A DNA stretch of 64,000 bases from Alphaproteobacteria bacterium (GCA_017983635.1 JAGOBA010000003.1:1-64000), one strand, 5' to 3'; shown: positions 9,287-18,757, numbered from the stretch's first letter. Made by a program: numbers and translations. The notes: generated from the sequence alone by a model not told the origin.

Positions 9287-9784
9287 TCAGAGCGTTTGGT
9301 ACATGTGGATTGATGGAATGCCGACGCGAAATCCGGCTTTCGCGTAGGTGCGGCGGGCGGGTGCGTGGCTTTCGTCGCCACCGACGCCGACCACGGCGAC
9401 GCGCATCCCCTCGGCTCTCATGAATGCGAGCGCATGCTTGACGAGCGCTGTCCCCGCACCGCGCCCGGCTTCGGTCGGCGCCACCGCGTCGAGGACGACT
9501 TCGCCCATGGTTTGAGCCCGGTCGAGCTTCACGCATGCGAATCCGACCACGTCACCATCGCGCGTGGCGACAAAGGCCTTCGAGTCGGGCGTTGGTTCGC
9601 ACAGGCTCGCAAGCAACGATCGCTGTTCGGCCTCCGCGTTGGCGAGCGCCACAGCCGCAATCTCACGCCCGACAATGGCCCGAAACGAAGCGAACACCGG
9701 CACGAACGCGTCGGTCAGAATTCTCTCAAGGCGCAGGGCGTCTGCGGGAGCGAACGGTCGAATTGAGATTGGCGTCGTGCTCAT
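9287..9784 (-). CDS. GNAT family N-acetyltransferase
   Basis: The 165-residue product has the GNAT fold: beta strand ISIRPFAPADALRLERIL, central strand GDVVGFACVKLD, VVLDAVAPTEAGRGAGTALVKHAL with the acetyl-CoA pyrophosphate loop (EAGRGAGTAL), and ARRTYAKAGFRVGI. The ATG of MSTTPISIRPF was chosen because the nine codons upstream lack domain content. The substrate cannot be inferred. It is convergent with the DUF2306 relic. Confidence 0.85.
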   Translation of the reverse strand: MSTTPISIRPFAPADALRLERILTDAFVPVFASFRAIVGREIAAVALANAEAEQRSLLASLCEPTPDSKAFVATRDGDVVGFACVKLDRAQTMGEVVLDAVAPTEAGRGAGTALVKHALAFMRAEGMRVAVVGVGGDESHAPARRTYAKAGFRVGIPSIHMYQTL

Positions 9785-10063
9785 CCTGCCTCGCTGCGCG
9801 TGAGTTCGCATTCCCTTGCGTTCGTCGATACATGGTCATTTCTCGATCCAAGACGATTACTTTTGACGTAGTTGATCCTCAAGAGTTTCGGACCCGCTCA
9901 GCCGCATCATTGAACTGCGAAGACGAGCACGCGCCCTCAAGGCCTAAAGTGCCGTGCAACTAGGGTCCGCGTTTCCGATTGTAGGGCGCGTGAAGCAAGT
10001 GGGAGCCCCGCCCGGGCGGACGACGCTGCTGTGTAGAACCTAGAGCGGATATCCGGTGATCGG

Positions 10064-10429
10064 CTATTGCCCCGAGATTTTCCAGTACTCTCCAGGAACC
10101 GCACCACCACCGTGGGCAATCGTGACGTCTCGCGAGAATGCCAGAAGAGCGGTTGCAGCGGCGCGCGCTTCTTCGTCGGACAAGACGCGCAACGTTGTCG
10201 TGCGAGGGTCCTTCGTCTTCTCGGTGTAGCTCTCCCAGAGCGCACGAAATCGCTGTGCGAGATCGACGGTAAGGCACTGCCGATGCCATATCAGCTGGAC
10301 ATCGTCAGTCCAGGCTCGCTGCAAGCGCGCCCGCAAGTCGCCACCGCTTAACGCTAGGGTTTCGCAGCCGCGAAACATCACTTCTGTTGCATAGTCGAGC
10401 GCCATTCCGCGATTCCCCGGTATCGTCAA
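10064..10429 (-). CDS. Hypothetical protein
   Basis: A 121-residue soluble protein with normal codon use and no signal peptide or membrane segment. It is rich in Ala/Arg and predicted mostly helical (ARLQRAWTDDVQLIWHRQ, DLAQRFRALWESY, SDEEARAAATALLAFSR). I recognise no family. It stands alone, with about 280 bases of gene-free DNA on its 3' side and about 200 on its 5' side. An ATG eight codons in (MALDYATEVM) is an alternative start. Confidence 0.5.
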   Translation of the reverse strand: MTIPGNRGMALDYATEVMFRGCETLALSGGDLRARLQRAWTDDVQLIWHRQCLTVDLAQRFRALWESYTEKTKDPRTTTLRVLSDEEARAAATALLAFSRDVTIAHGGGAVPGEYWKISGQ

Positions 10430-10627
10430 ACTTTAGGTACACGGGACCACAATATCCCAAAAGACGCGCAAAGGCCCTTGGCGCCAATTGCAGGGCTCGT
10501 CTGTGGTTCGCCGATGAACGCTTCGACGCTGGAAAGCTGCCGACCGCATTCCAGCCTGAATGACCGTTTCCGGTGCGGGGCGCTTTCGGCTAGAAGAGCC
10601 TGAGCAACTCATCAAACGGAAGACGCC

Positions 10628-12382
10628 ATGGTCACCCCTGCAGCGCACAGTTCTCCGGACGCCCAACCGCTCGACGCCCTCATTGTCGGGGCGGGCTTTG
10701 CCGGCATGTACATGCTGCACAAGCTGCGTGGGCTGGGCACAAGCGCGAAAGTGGTCGAAGCCGGCAGCGGCGTCGGCGGCACGTGGTATTGGAACCGCTA
10801 TCCGGGGGCGCGCGTCGACATTCAGAGCCTGGAATATAGTTTCGGCTTTGACGAGCGTTTGGAATCGGAATGGCGCTGGTCGGAGCGCTATGCGCCGCAG
10901 GCCGAATTGCTGCGCTATGCCGAGCACGTGGCGGACCGCTTCGATCTGAAGCGCGACATCCGCTTCAACACGCGCGTCACCGCAGCCCATTGGGACGAGG
11001 CGGCGCAATTGTGGCGGGTCGAGACGGACAAAGGCGCGCGCACCGACTGCCGTCATTTGATCCTGGCGACCGGTTGTTTATCGATTCCAACCGATGTGAC
11101 CTTCCCGGGCTTGGACACGTTCAAGGGGCCGATCTACCGGACCTCGCGCTGGCCGCATGAGGGCGTCGATTTCTCGGGACAGCGCGTGGGAATCATCGGT
11201 ACGGGTTCCTCGGCGATCCAGTCGATTCCGGTTATCGCCGCTGAGGCCGCGCACCTGACGGTGTTTCAGCGCACGCCGAATTATTCGATGCCGGCCCACA
11301 ACGGCCCCATCCCGCAAGCCGATTTTGAAGCCTGGTCCAAAGACCCCCGCGCCTATCGTGCGGCGTCGAAGGATACGGCGGGTGGGTTTCAGAACGAAGC
11401 CAACACGACCACGCTCGCCATCGAAACGCCGTCCGACGAGGTTCGCGCCGAACTTGAACGCCGTTGGGCGTGGGGCGGATTTCGCATACTCGGTGCGTTC
11501 GTCGACACCGGGATCGACCCTGCCGCCAATCGCATCGTCCAAGACTTCGTCGCCGAAAAAATCCGCGCGCAGGTTGCCGATCCGGCCGTCGCCGATCGGC
11601 TGACGCCCAAGGATCATCCTTTCGGCACCAAGCGGCCGTGCGTCGACACGGGATACTACGCGACCTTCAACCGGCCCAATGTCGAATTGGTCGACCTCCG
11701 CGCGACGCCCTTGAAAGCCTTCAACGCGCAGGGCATCGCGACCAGCGCGCGGCAGTATGATTTCGACGCGGTGGTTCTCGCCACGGGCTTCGATGCGATG
11801 ACCGGCGCGATCGATCGCATCGATCTGCGCGGTGTGGGCGGGCGGCGGATCAAGGATCATTGGGCCGAGGGGCCGCGCACCTATCTTGGTCTTATGGTGG
11901 CGGGTTTCCCGAACATGTTCACGATTACCGGGCCGGGCAGTCCATCGGTCCTGACCAACATGATCAACTCCATCGAGCAGCATGTCGAATGGATCGCCGA
12001 TTGTCTGGTGTCGCTCAGCCGGCGCCAACAAACGAGCATCGAGGCGAGCGCCGAGGCGGAGACCGCGTGGTGCCGCCACGTCGCCGAAGCGGTGACCCCG
12101 ACGTTGTTGCCTCAGGCGAACAGCTGGTACATGGGCGCAAACGTGCCGGGCAAGCCGCGCATGTTCATGCCTTACGCGGGCGGTCTGCACAGATACACGG
12201 AGATCTGCAATCAGGTCGCCGCTAAGGACTATGAGGGCTTCATCATACGCCAAGGCGACCGCGTGCTCAGCGACTCGCGCGTCTTCACGAGCCATCCGCC
12301 GATGCCCGATATCCCCGCACCGCTGTGGCCCATCATTATCGAGCGTCTGACCGCCGCAGGGTTGATGCCGGCGACGCCATAG
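10628..12382 (+). CDS. Flavin-containing (Baeyer-Villiger-type) monooxygenase
   Basis: The 584-residue product has an N-terminal FAD-binding Rossmann motif (VGAGFAGMYMLHKLR), the GVGGTWYWNRYPGARVDIQS block that marks cyclohexanone/cyclopentanone-type BVMOs, and a second NADPH motif (GIIGTGSSAIQSIP) near residue 188. Such enzymes insert oxygen next to ketones using NADPH and O2. The BVMO fingerprint F-x-G-x3-H-x3-W-P is present as F165...W175 P176 but residue 171 is Arg (CGG) where His is normally invariant. Activity may therefore be altered. The C-terminal GPGSPSVLTNMINSIEQHVEW segment is normal. No strong ribosome site is visible; no neighbouring gene suggests the substrate. Confidence 0.9.
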   Translation: MVTPAAHSSPDAQPLDALIVGAGFAGMYMLHKLRGLGTSAKVVEAGSGVGGTWYWNRYPGARVDIQSLEYSFGFDERLESEWRWSERYAPQAELLRYAEHVADRFDLKRDIRFNTRVTAAHWDEAAQLWRVETDKGARTDCRHLILATGCLSIPTDVTFPGLDTFKGPIYRTSRWPHEGVDFSGQRVGIIGTGSSAIQSIPVIAAEAAHLTVFQRTPNYSMPAHNGPIPQADFEAWSKDPRAYRAASKDTAGGFQNEANTTTLAIETPSDEVRAELERRWAWGGFRILGAFVDTGIDPAANRIVQDFVAEKIRAQVADPAVADRLTPKDHPFGTKRPCVDTGYYATFNRPNVELVDLRATPLKAFNAQGIATSARQYDFDAVVLATGFDAMTGAIDRIDLRGVGGRRIKDHWAEGPRTYLGLMVAGFPNMFTITGPGSPSVLTNMINSIEQHVEWIADCLVSLSRRQQTSIEASAEAETAWCRHVAEAVTPTLLPQANSWYMGANVPGKPRMFMPYAGGLHRYTEICNQVAAKDYEGFIIRQGDRVLSDSRVFTSHPPMPDIPAPLWPIIIERLTAAGLMPATP

Positions 12383-12551
12383 CGCGACTTTGATCTGACG
12401 GCGCAGTACCTCGACCGCACGACCTGGCGCGGGCGGTATCCAAAAGTGCTGGTTATCCGCCGGTCTCGACGCCGCGTACGGAGTCGACGATGTCTTCGCG
12501 CAGCGTTGTCTTGGAACGAAAGCCGGGCCACAGCGAGAGGATGATGCCGAC

Positions 12552-12851
12552 GTGCCCGGACGATTACCGCTGCTGAAACACAAGAAAACTCTGATCATCA
12601 ACACGACGATCTTCGACGAGCCGACTCACGATTCGGGCCTTCGCGCGGCCATGACGACGCTCATCGGCGAATTCGCGCTTCGTTATCCAGGCATCGAGAA
12701 GGTCGAGCACGTTTATTTCTACGCGGTCCACGGTGCGAACATGGCGACCTGCCAGTCCTATCTCGACCGGGTTCGTGATCTCGGCTTAGACGTTCTTGTC
12801 GTCAAGCCGAGCCGCTTTACGGTTGGTTGGGCGCCGGGTCGGCCGACTTAG
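12552..12851 (+). pseudogene. 3' remnant of a flavodoxin-fold NAD(P)H:quinone oxidoreductase
   Basis: The frame encodes KHKKTLIINTTIFDEPTHD...ALRYPGIEKVEHVYFYAVHG, which is the C-terminal half of the flavodoxin-like quinone reductase / drug-activity-modulator family. The FMN-binding N-terminal half (about 100 residues) is absent; the frame is closed by TGA just upstream. An intact gene should be about 200 codons. The final residues overlap the opposite-strand DUF6491-type gene and look non-native. I treat it as a truncated relic, not an active gene. Confidence 0.65.
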
Positions 12852-13203
12852 GAATGTTTGGCGGCAACTGTTCGATCGTTTCGATCATGCAGCGTTCTTC
12901 ACTACCCGGGCCGTGACCCGAGACGATCTTGTCGCCTGCGGCCAGGCAAGTGCCGGGCCGCGCTTCGATGCGCGCGAACACGGCCCACCGCAACTCGCGG
13001 CACGCGTTGAAGAAAGTCACCCTGAACCGCTTGTTTGGTGATGTTTCCAGAATCGCGGTCTTGTCGTCGACGTATTGGAAGTGGTCGATTTGACTGACGA
13101 AGACGCAAGGCGTGGTGGCGTGTTTCGGTTCGTCGGCGGCAATCGATGGCGCGATCGTCGCGAAAGCCGCGAAGCTAAGCGTTGCAAGTCGAAGGCGATG
13201 CAT
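12817..13203 (-). CDS. Secreted DUF6491-like protein
   Basis: The 128-residue product starts with a signal peptide (MHRLRLATLSFAAFATIAPSIAA) and a mature domain of about 105 residues with three cysteines (PCVFV, NACREL, GTCLAAGD, RCMIE). The order FV..IDxFxYVDDKTAIL..SPNKRFRVTFFNACREL...GDKIV matches small periplasmic DUF6491 proteins. ATG is preceded by GGGAGG. Its 3' end overlaps the flavodoxin relic by 35 bases. Function is unknown. Confidence 0.72.
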   Translation of the reverse strand: MHRLRLATLSFAAFATIAPSIAADEPKHATTPCVFVSQIDHFQYVDDKTAILETSPNKRFRVTFFNACRELRWAVFARIEARPGTCLAAGDKIVSGHGPGSEERCMIETIEQLPPNIPKSADPAPNQP

Positions 13204-13407
13204 GTGGAACCTCCCATACGAGCGCAACCACTTGACGGCAACGCGTCACCGGGATCGTTGACGTGCATCAATGTCGCCGCGCCGTAATCGCCGTAGTCAG
13301 CGAGTGATCGAGACTGAGCCGTGCGAGACATCCAGCGGCTCGCAAATGTGAGATAGGCCGGCGCCGATGCGAGTGGGACCGGGCCATGATCTCGAAGGAG
13401 GATTACC

Positions 13408-14226
13408 ATGAAACGCATTTTCGCCGCCTTGCTGGCGTTGTTGATGGTCACCGGCGGGGGCGTTGCCCTCGCGCAGCCCGGTGTGCATGACCGGGATGGA
13501 CGTGACGATCGCAACTGTGGCCAGCCCGGCCAACCGGCCTGCGATCGTTTTGGGCCGCCGCCGAATGGACCGCGTTGGTCGCGAGGCGATCGATTGCCCC
13601 CCGAGTACCGCGACGATCGGTACCAAGTGCCCGACTGGCGGCGGAACAACTTACCGCGTCCACCGCGTGGCTATCGCTGGATGTGCTACGAGCGCGGCAA
13701 TTGCTTTTTGGTCGCCGACAGAACGGGCGTCATTCGGGATGCACGCTGGCGCGGTGACCGGGATTATCGCTGGCGGCAGCGCTATTCGCGGACTTATACA
13801 TATGACGATGACATCTATTATCGCGAATGCCGCAGTCGTCCGGATCCGGCAGGCATTCTGATCGGTGGATTGATCGGCGGCCTCATCGGTCACGCCGCGG
13901 GCGACGACCGAGCCGGCGCGACTTTTGCCGGAATTATTATCGGCGGCGCGCTTGGCGGGGCACTGACGCGCGACATGGATTGCGACGATCGCAACTACGC
14001 CTACTACGCTTACTACCACGGCCTCAATCGCGGGTATCCCGGGATCTATCGCTGGCACAATCCGCACAACCGTCATCGCGGCGAGTTCCACGTGCGGAGC
14101 TATTACTACGATGCGTACGGCTTCAACTGCGCGAACTATCGTCACGTCGCCTATCTCGATCGCCGCCGGGAAGCTTCCGGGCGCGCATGCCGCCAACCGG
14201 ATGGCGCCTGGGCGTTCTTGGACTAG
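13408..14226 (+). CDS. Secreted RcnB-like protein with glycine-zipper segment
   Basis: After a signal peptide (cleavage near VALAQ) comes an Arg/Asp/Pro-rich region and a domain resembling RcnB (residues about 60-110: RGDRLPPEYRDDRYQVPDWR, LPRPPRGYRWM, NCFLVADRTGVI). RcnB is a periplasmic protein linked to nickel/cobalt homeostasis. Residues about 150-195 form a glycine-zipper pair (GGLIGGLIGHAAG and GIIIGGALGGAL), typical of small membrane-inserting outer-envelope proteins. The C-terminus is Tyr/His/Arg-rich. AAGGAGGA precedes ATG. Metal handling is an inference from the RcnB resemblance only. Confidence 0.72.
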   Translation: MKRIFAALLALLMVTGGGVALAQPGVHDRDGRDDRNCGQPGQPACDRFGPPPNGPRWSRGDRLPPEYRDDRYQVPDWRRNNLPRPPRGYRWMCYERGNCFLVADRTGVIRDARWRGDRDYRWRQRYSRTYTYDDDIYYRECRSRPDPAGILIGGLIGGLIGHAAGDDRAGATFAGIIIGGALGGALTRDMDCDDRNYAYYAYYHGLNRGYPGIYRWHNPHNRHRGEFHVRSYYYDAYGFNCANYRHVAYLDRRREASGRACRQPDGAWAFLD

Positions 14227-14410
14227 ACGACTTACCGTTCGAGCGCGGCGGCCGCCAACTTCGGTCGCTGCGCTCTCGCGTTTACTGCCCGTGACCCAAA
14301 ATCCGCGCGCCGCTCCTGTTGTGAACATGCCTTACTCTTGACCGGCATCAAGAACCTTCCATCCCACGCGGGTAAAGTGATCGACGAATTGATGCGGACG
14401 CTGGCGCCAC

Positions 14411-15673
14411 GTGCAGCACGAGATCAAAGATCTGCCAACGATCCTCGCCCGCAGTCGTGCCGCGGACTGGTGGCGCTTGCTGCCACCGAACTCGGTGATG
14501 ATCGCCGTAGCGGTCGCAGTCGTGGCGGTGGTCGCGTACTGGTACTTCGCAGGTGCCAGCACGACCGCGATCACGTACTTCACCCAAACGATCAAGCGCG
14601 GCGACGTGACCGTCAACGTGCGCGCGACAGGCACGATCGAGCCCACGGACCAAGTCGACATATCGAGCGAACTGTCGGGCACGGTTCGCTCCGTCTATGT
14701 CGATTACAATGACACGGTGAAGAAGGGCCAGGTTCTGGCCGAACTCGATACCGAGACGCTGGATGCTCAGATCGCGAGTTCGCGCGCCACGCTCGCCGCG
14801 CGCCAGGCGAGAGTGAGGGAGATTGAGGCCACCGTCGCCGAAACGAAGGCCGCCTACAATCGCGCGACGGCCTTGCACCGGAGACAATTTCTCTCCGCGC
14901 AGGGGGTGGAGCAAGCGCGCGCGGCTTACGACCGCGCGTTGGCGTCGCTCGGCAGTGCAAAGGCAGACGTACAGACCGCGCGCGCCGATCTGAAAACCAA
15001 GCAAACAAATCTCGGCAAGGCCACGATCCGTTCGCCGATCGGCGGCATCGTGCTCGACCGCAACGTGGAGCCGGGGCAGACCGTCGCCTCGTCGCTGCAG
15101 GCGCCGGTGCTGTTCAAGCTGGCGGAGGATTTGAAGCGCATGCAGCTCGAGGTCGACATCGACGAAGCTGACGTCTCGCAGGTGCAGACGGGGGACAAAG
15201 CGACGTTCTGGGTCGAAGGATTTCCGGAGAAGACGTTCCCGGCGCAGATCACGGCCGTGCGCTATTCGTCGGAAACCGTCGCGGGCGTGGTGACCTACAA
15301 GGCGATCCTGGCGATCGACAATTCCGAGCTGTTGTTGCGACCGGGCATGACTGCGACCGCCGATATCCGCGTCGAGGAGGTGAAGGACGCGCTGCTGGTC
15401 CCCAACGCCGCGTTGCGCTTCGAGCCGCCGGCAGCGACCAGCGGGGACAACCGCTCGTGGCTGCAACGCCTTATGCCGCGCGGGCCGGGACGGCGAAGCA
15501 ATCAGCCGAGCAAGTCGCCCGGCACGGGCAGGTCCGTTTGGGTTCTGGTCAATCAGCAGACCCTGGAGCGGCCGCTCAAAACCGGCGTCAGCGACGGCAC
15601 AAACACCGTCGTTACCGAGGGCAGCCTCAAGGTCGGTGAAAACGTCGTCGTCGACGCCGATGCCGGTAAGTGA
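14411..15673 (+). CDS. macA: Efflux periplasmic adaptor (MacA/HlyD family)
   Basis: The 420-residue membrane-fusion protein has one N-terminal transmembrane anchor (VMIAVAVAVVAVVAYWYFAG), a lipoyl half (TVNVRATGTIEPTDQVDISS), a coiled-coil hairpin (residues about 115-205) and the second lipoyl/beta-barrel portion (IRSPIGGIVLDRNVEPGQTV). It links the MacB-type transporter to an outer-membrane channel. The GTG start has no clear ribosome site. It heads a three-gene operon with a MacB-type ATPase and permease encoded separately. The outer-membrane partner is not in the window. Confidence 0.88.
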   Translation: MQHEIKDLPTILARSRAADWWRLLPPNSVMIAVAVAVVAVVAYWYFAGASTTAITYFTQTIKRGDVTVNVRATGTIEPTDQVDISSELSGTVRSVYVDYNDTVKKGQVLAELDTETLDAQIASSRATLAARQARVREIEATVAETKAAYNRATALHRRQFLSAQGVEQARAAYDRALASLGSAKADVQTARADLKTKQTNLGKATIRSPIGGIVLDRNVEPGQTVASSLQAPVLFKLAEDLKRMQLEVDIDEADVSQVQTGDKATFWVEGFPEKTFPAQITAVRYSSETVAGVVTYKAILAIDNSELLLRPGMTATADIRVEEVKDALLVPNAALRFEPPAATSGDNRSWLQRLMPRGPGRRSNQPSKSPGTGRSVWVLVNQQTLERPLKTGVSDGTNTVVTEGSLKVGENVVVDADAGK

Positions 15674-15683
15674 GCGCTGACCC

Positions 15684-16409
15684 ATGAGTGACAACAAACC
15701 CACTGCCCAGACGATACCTCTGATCGAGTTTCGCGGCGTGACGAAAGTGTTTGGCGAGGGCGATGCCGCCGTGCGCGCGCTGGCCGGCGTCGACATGGCC
15801 ATCCGACGCGGCGAGTTCGTGGCCATCATGGGGCCGAGCGGTTCGGGCAAGTCGACGGCGATGAATATTTTAGGCGGTCTCGATACGCCGACTGACGGCG
15901 AATATCTGTTCGACGGCGTGTCGGTGGGCAAACTCAGCGCCGACGATTGCGCGCTGCTCAGGCGGCATTTCCTGGGCTTCGTGTTCCAAGGCTACAATCT
16001 GCTGGCGCGCACCTCCGCGGTCGAGAACGTGGAACTGCCGCTTGTCTATCGCGGCGTGCCGGTGGACGAACGTCGGCGCGCGGCGATGACCGCGCTTGCC
16101 AAGGTGGGGCTGCAAGGCCGCGAGCATTTCGAGCCCGCGAAGCTTTCCGGCGGTCAGCAACAACGCGTCGCGATCGCGCGCGCAATCGTTAGCGCCCCCG
16201 AGGTCGTGCTCGCCGACGAACCCACCGGCAATCTCGACAGCGCCAAGAGCCGCGAAATCATGGACCTTCTGACCGAGCTGCGCCGCGCCGAGGGCATTAC
16301 CGTCATCATGGTGACGCACGAACCAGACATGGCGAACTATGCCGACCGCATCATCCATTTCGTCGACGGCCTGATTGTCACCGATGCCGCACCGCGCGAG
16401 GCCGCCTGA
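15684..16409 (+). CDS. ABC transporter ATP-binding protein, MacB/LolD type
   Basis: A complete 241-residue ABC ATPase: Walker [11 protein letters not shown]-loop [22 protein letters not shown], signature [14 protein letters not shown], Walker [13 protein letters not shown] and the switch His in MVTHE. The [15 protein letters not shown] and [17 protein letters not shown] blocks belong to the MacB/LolD subgroup (type VII mechanotransmission exporters). It shares one base with the permease gene (TGATG). Confidence 0.93.
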   Translation: MSDNKPTAQTIPLIEFRGVTKVFGEGDAAVRALAGVDMAIRRGEFVAIMGPSGSGKSTAMNILGGLDTPTDGEYLFDGVSVGKLSADDCALLRRHFLGFVFQGYNLLARTSAVENVELPLVYRGVPVDERRRAAMTALAKVGLQGREHFEPAKLSGGQQQRVAIARAIVSAPEVVLADEPTGNLDSAKSREIMDLLTELRRAEGITVIMVTHEPDMANYADRIIHFVDGLIVTDAAPREAA

Positions 16410-17611
16410 TGTTGCGCGAAGCGTTCAAGCTCGCCATCCGAACGATCAAGCGCAACGCGCTGAGATCGTTCCTGACCGTGCTTGGCATCGTGATCGGCGT
16501 CGGCGCGGTCATCGGCATGGTGACGACTGGCCAGGGCACGACGGCGCAAGTGACGGCCGACATGGCCAAGCTCGGCTCGAACCTGTTGATGGTGCGCACT
16601 GGGCGCGGTTTCGGGCCGCCGTCAGCGGCCTCGAGGAATTTTAGTCTTGAGGACGTCAACGCGATCGAAGCGCAGGTGCCGGGCGTCAGGATCGCGGTGC
16701 CATCGGGGTCGCGGAACTTGACGGCGATCTACGGCAACGAAAACTACAACACCAGCGTCACGGGCAGCGACAACCGCTTCTTTGACGCGCGGCAATGGAC
16801 GTTGGCGCAAGGGCGGTTGTTCCAGCGGGGCGAACTCAGCGCCGGCAGTTCCGCCTGCGTAATCGGCGAGACTGTGCGCAAGTCGCTGTTCGGCAAGAGT
16901 AAGCCGATCGGTGAAACGATCAGGCTTGGGAAATTGTCGTGCGGCGTCGTCGGACTCCTCGCGGCTAAAGGCGCCTCGGCCGCGGGGCCCGATCAAGACG
17001 ACGTTATCGTCATCCCGCTACGCACCTTTCAGCGCCGCGTTTCGGGCAACAGAGACGTCTCCAGCATGATCATCGCCGGGAAGGATGGGGTTTCAACGGC
17101 GAAGGTGCAGCGCGACGTCCAGCGTCTGTTGCGCGAGCGGCGGCGCATCAAGCCCGGCGAGGAGGACGACTTCGACGTCATGGACACGAAGCAGATGGCC
17201 TCAACCATGACGAGCGTGACGAACACGCTGACCGGCCTCTTGAGCGCGGTTGCGGCGGTGAGCTTGCTTGTCGGCGGCATCGGCATCATGAACATCATGC
17301 TGGTTTCCGTGACCGAGCGCACGCGCGAGATCGGCATAAGGCTTGCGATCGGCGCACAGGCGCGCCAAGTGCTGCTGCAATTCCTGGTCGAGGCGGTGGT
17401 ACTGTCGCTGTTCGGAGGCCTCGTCGGCATCGCTGCCGGCTTGGCGTTCGCCGCGTCTGCCACCTCGATGCTCGCCGTGCCGTTCATCGTCGATGTGTCC
17501 ACCGTCGTCATTGCGTTCGCGTTCTCGGCGATCGTCGGCATCGTGTTCGGCTATTTCCCGGCGCAACGCGCCTCGCGCCTCAATCCGATCGAGGCTCTGC
17601 GGCATGAATAG
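16409..17611 (+). CDS. ABC transporter permease, MacB type
   Basis: The 400-residue permease has an N-terminal transmembrane helix (SFLTVLGIVIGVGAVIGMVT), a large periplasmic MacB core domain (residues about 50-260) and three C-terminal helices of the FtsX fold (LLSAVAAVSLLVGGIGIMNIMLVSV in pieces, followed by TERTREIGIRLAIGA). This is the half-length, ATPase-less arrangement, so it works with the preceding ATPase and adaptor as a macrolide/toxin/peptide exporter. The substrate is not predictable. Confidence 0.92.
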   Translation: MLREAFKLAIRTIKRNALRSFLTVLGIVIGVGAVIGMVTTGQGTTAQVTADMAKLGSNLLMVRTGRGFGPPSAASRNFSLEDVNAIEAQVPGVRIAVPSGSRNLTAIYGNENYNTSVTGSDNRFFDARQWTLAQGRLFQRGELSAGSSACVIGETVRKSLFGKSKPIGETIRLGKLSCGVVGLLAAKGASAAGPDQDDVIVIPLRTFQRRVSGNRDVSSMIIAGKDGVSTAKVQRDVQRLLRERRRIKPGEEDDFDVMDTKQMASTMTSVTNTLTGLLSAVAAVSLLVGGIGIMNIMLVSVTERTREIGIRLAIGAQARQVLLQFLVEAVVLSLFGGLVGIAAGLAFAASATSMLAVPFIVDVSTVVIAFAFSAIVGIVFGYFPAQRASRLNPIEALRHE

Positions 17612-17699
17612 CGGCAGAGTCCTGGACCGTGAAGGCGGCGTCAGGTCGGTGGTGGCAGCCGCTCGATTTTCCTGCCGAAGGGATTTGCTATAGTCGGGC

Positions 17700-18701
17700 A
17701 TGGTTCACTCTACGCTCAAGCTGCCGATCATCGACGTTTCGCCTCTACGGGCAGGCGGCGCGCCTGCGGCTTGCGCGGCCGTGGCGCGTGAGATCGAGGG
17801 GGCGTGCCGGGATACGGGCTTCTTCTATGTTGCGGGGCATGGCGTCGGTGCGGATGTCGTGGCGCGGTTGGACCGTGTGAGCCGCGCGTTCTTCGCCTTG
17901 CCGTATGAGGAGAAGATGACGATCGCCATGGCGCGGGGCGGGCGGGCGTGGCGTGGGTTCTTCCCGGTGGGCGGCGAACTGACGTCCGGCAAGCCGGATC
18001 TGAAAGAAGGCGTCTACTTCGGTTCGGAGCTCGACGCGGCCGATCCGCGCGTGCGAGCTGGCGTGCCGATGCATGGGCGCAATCTGTGGCCCGAAGCTGT
18101 CCCCGGAATGAAGCAAGCGGTGCAGGATTTTATGGCCCGCACGACGCTGGCCGCGCATGCCGTGATGCGTGGCGTCGCGCTCAGTCTCGGTCTCGACGCG
18201 GACTATTTCGCGGACAGGTACACGGCCGATCCGACGGTCTTGTTTCGCGTGTTCCACTACCCGCCGGCGCGCGCCATCGATGGCGAATGGGGCGTCGGCG
18301 AACACACGGACTACGGGCTGCTCACATTGCTCGCCCAGGACGACTGCGGCGGCTTGCAGGTGAAGGGCCGGGACGGCTGGATCGAGGCGCCGCCGATCGC
18401 AGGCACGATGGTGTGCAACATCGGCGACATGCTCGACCGCCTCACCGGCGGCTGGTACCGCTCAACCCCGCATCGCGTCCGCAACGAGAGCGGCCGCGAC
18501 CGCCTCTCGTTCCCCCTCTTCTTCGACCCCGCGTTCGACGCCGTCATAGAGCCGCTGCCGGAGCGCGCGATCTCTGCGCACGACGATAGCGCCGAACGGT
18601 GGGACCGCGGGAACGTGCACGTGTTTCAAGGGACGTACGGCGAGTATTTGTTGGGTAAAGTCGGTAAGGTGTTCCCGGATCTCGGGCGTGAGGTGTTGTA
18701 G
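17700..18701 (+). CDS. 2-oxoglutarate/Fe(II) oxygenase, isopenicillin-N-synthase-like
   Basis: The 333-residue product has the IPNS-type N-terminal DIOX_N region ([23 protein letters not shown]) and the catalytic domain with the iron facial triad His202-x-Asp204 (EHTDYGLL) and His258 (TPHRV), followed by the oxoglutarate-binding Arg-x-Ser (RDRLSFP). Bacterial members oxidise varied small molecules; the substrate is unknown. A TATAGT box lies only five bases before ATG and no ribosome site is visible, which suggests a leaderless transcript. It is followed convergently by the next gene. Confidence 0.9.
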   Translation: MVHSTLKLPIIDVSPLRAGGAPAACAAVAREIEGACRDTGFFYVAGHGVGADVVARLDRVSRAFFALPYEEKMTIAMARGGRAWRGFFPVGGELTSGKPDLKEGVYFGSELDAADPRVRAGVPMHGRNLWPEAVPGMKQAVQDFMARTTLAAHAVMRGVALSLGLDADYFADRYTADPTVLFRVFHYPPARAIDGEWGVGEHTDYGLLTLLAQDDCGGLQVKGRDGWIEAPPIAGTMVCNIGDMLDRLTGGWYRSTPHRVRNESGRDRLSFPLFFDPAFDAVIEPLPERAISAHDDSAERWDRGNVHVFQGTYGEYLLGKVGKVFPDLGREVL

Positions 18702-18757
18702 TAACGGCGGCCGGCACGTTTTTGCTGCCGCGCATCCTCCGGCGCTCTAAGCACCGT

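Noticed and set aside
9832..9963. Mini-gene beginning MVISRSKTITF
   Set aside because: Only 43 codons, no RBS, and no family; insufficient support.
11078..12604. 508-residue minus-strand frame opposite the monooxygenase
   Set aside because: No domain content, and the plus strand has a complete FAD/NADPH enzyme.
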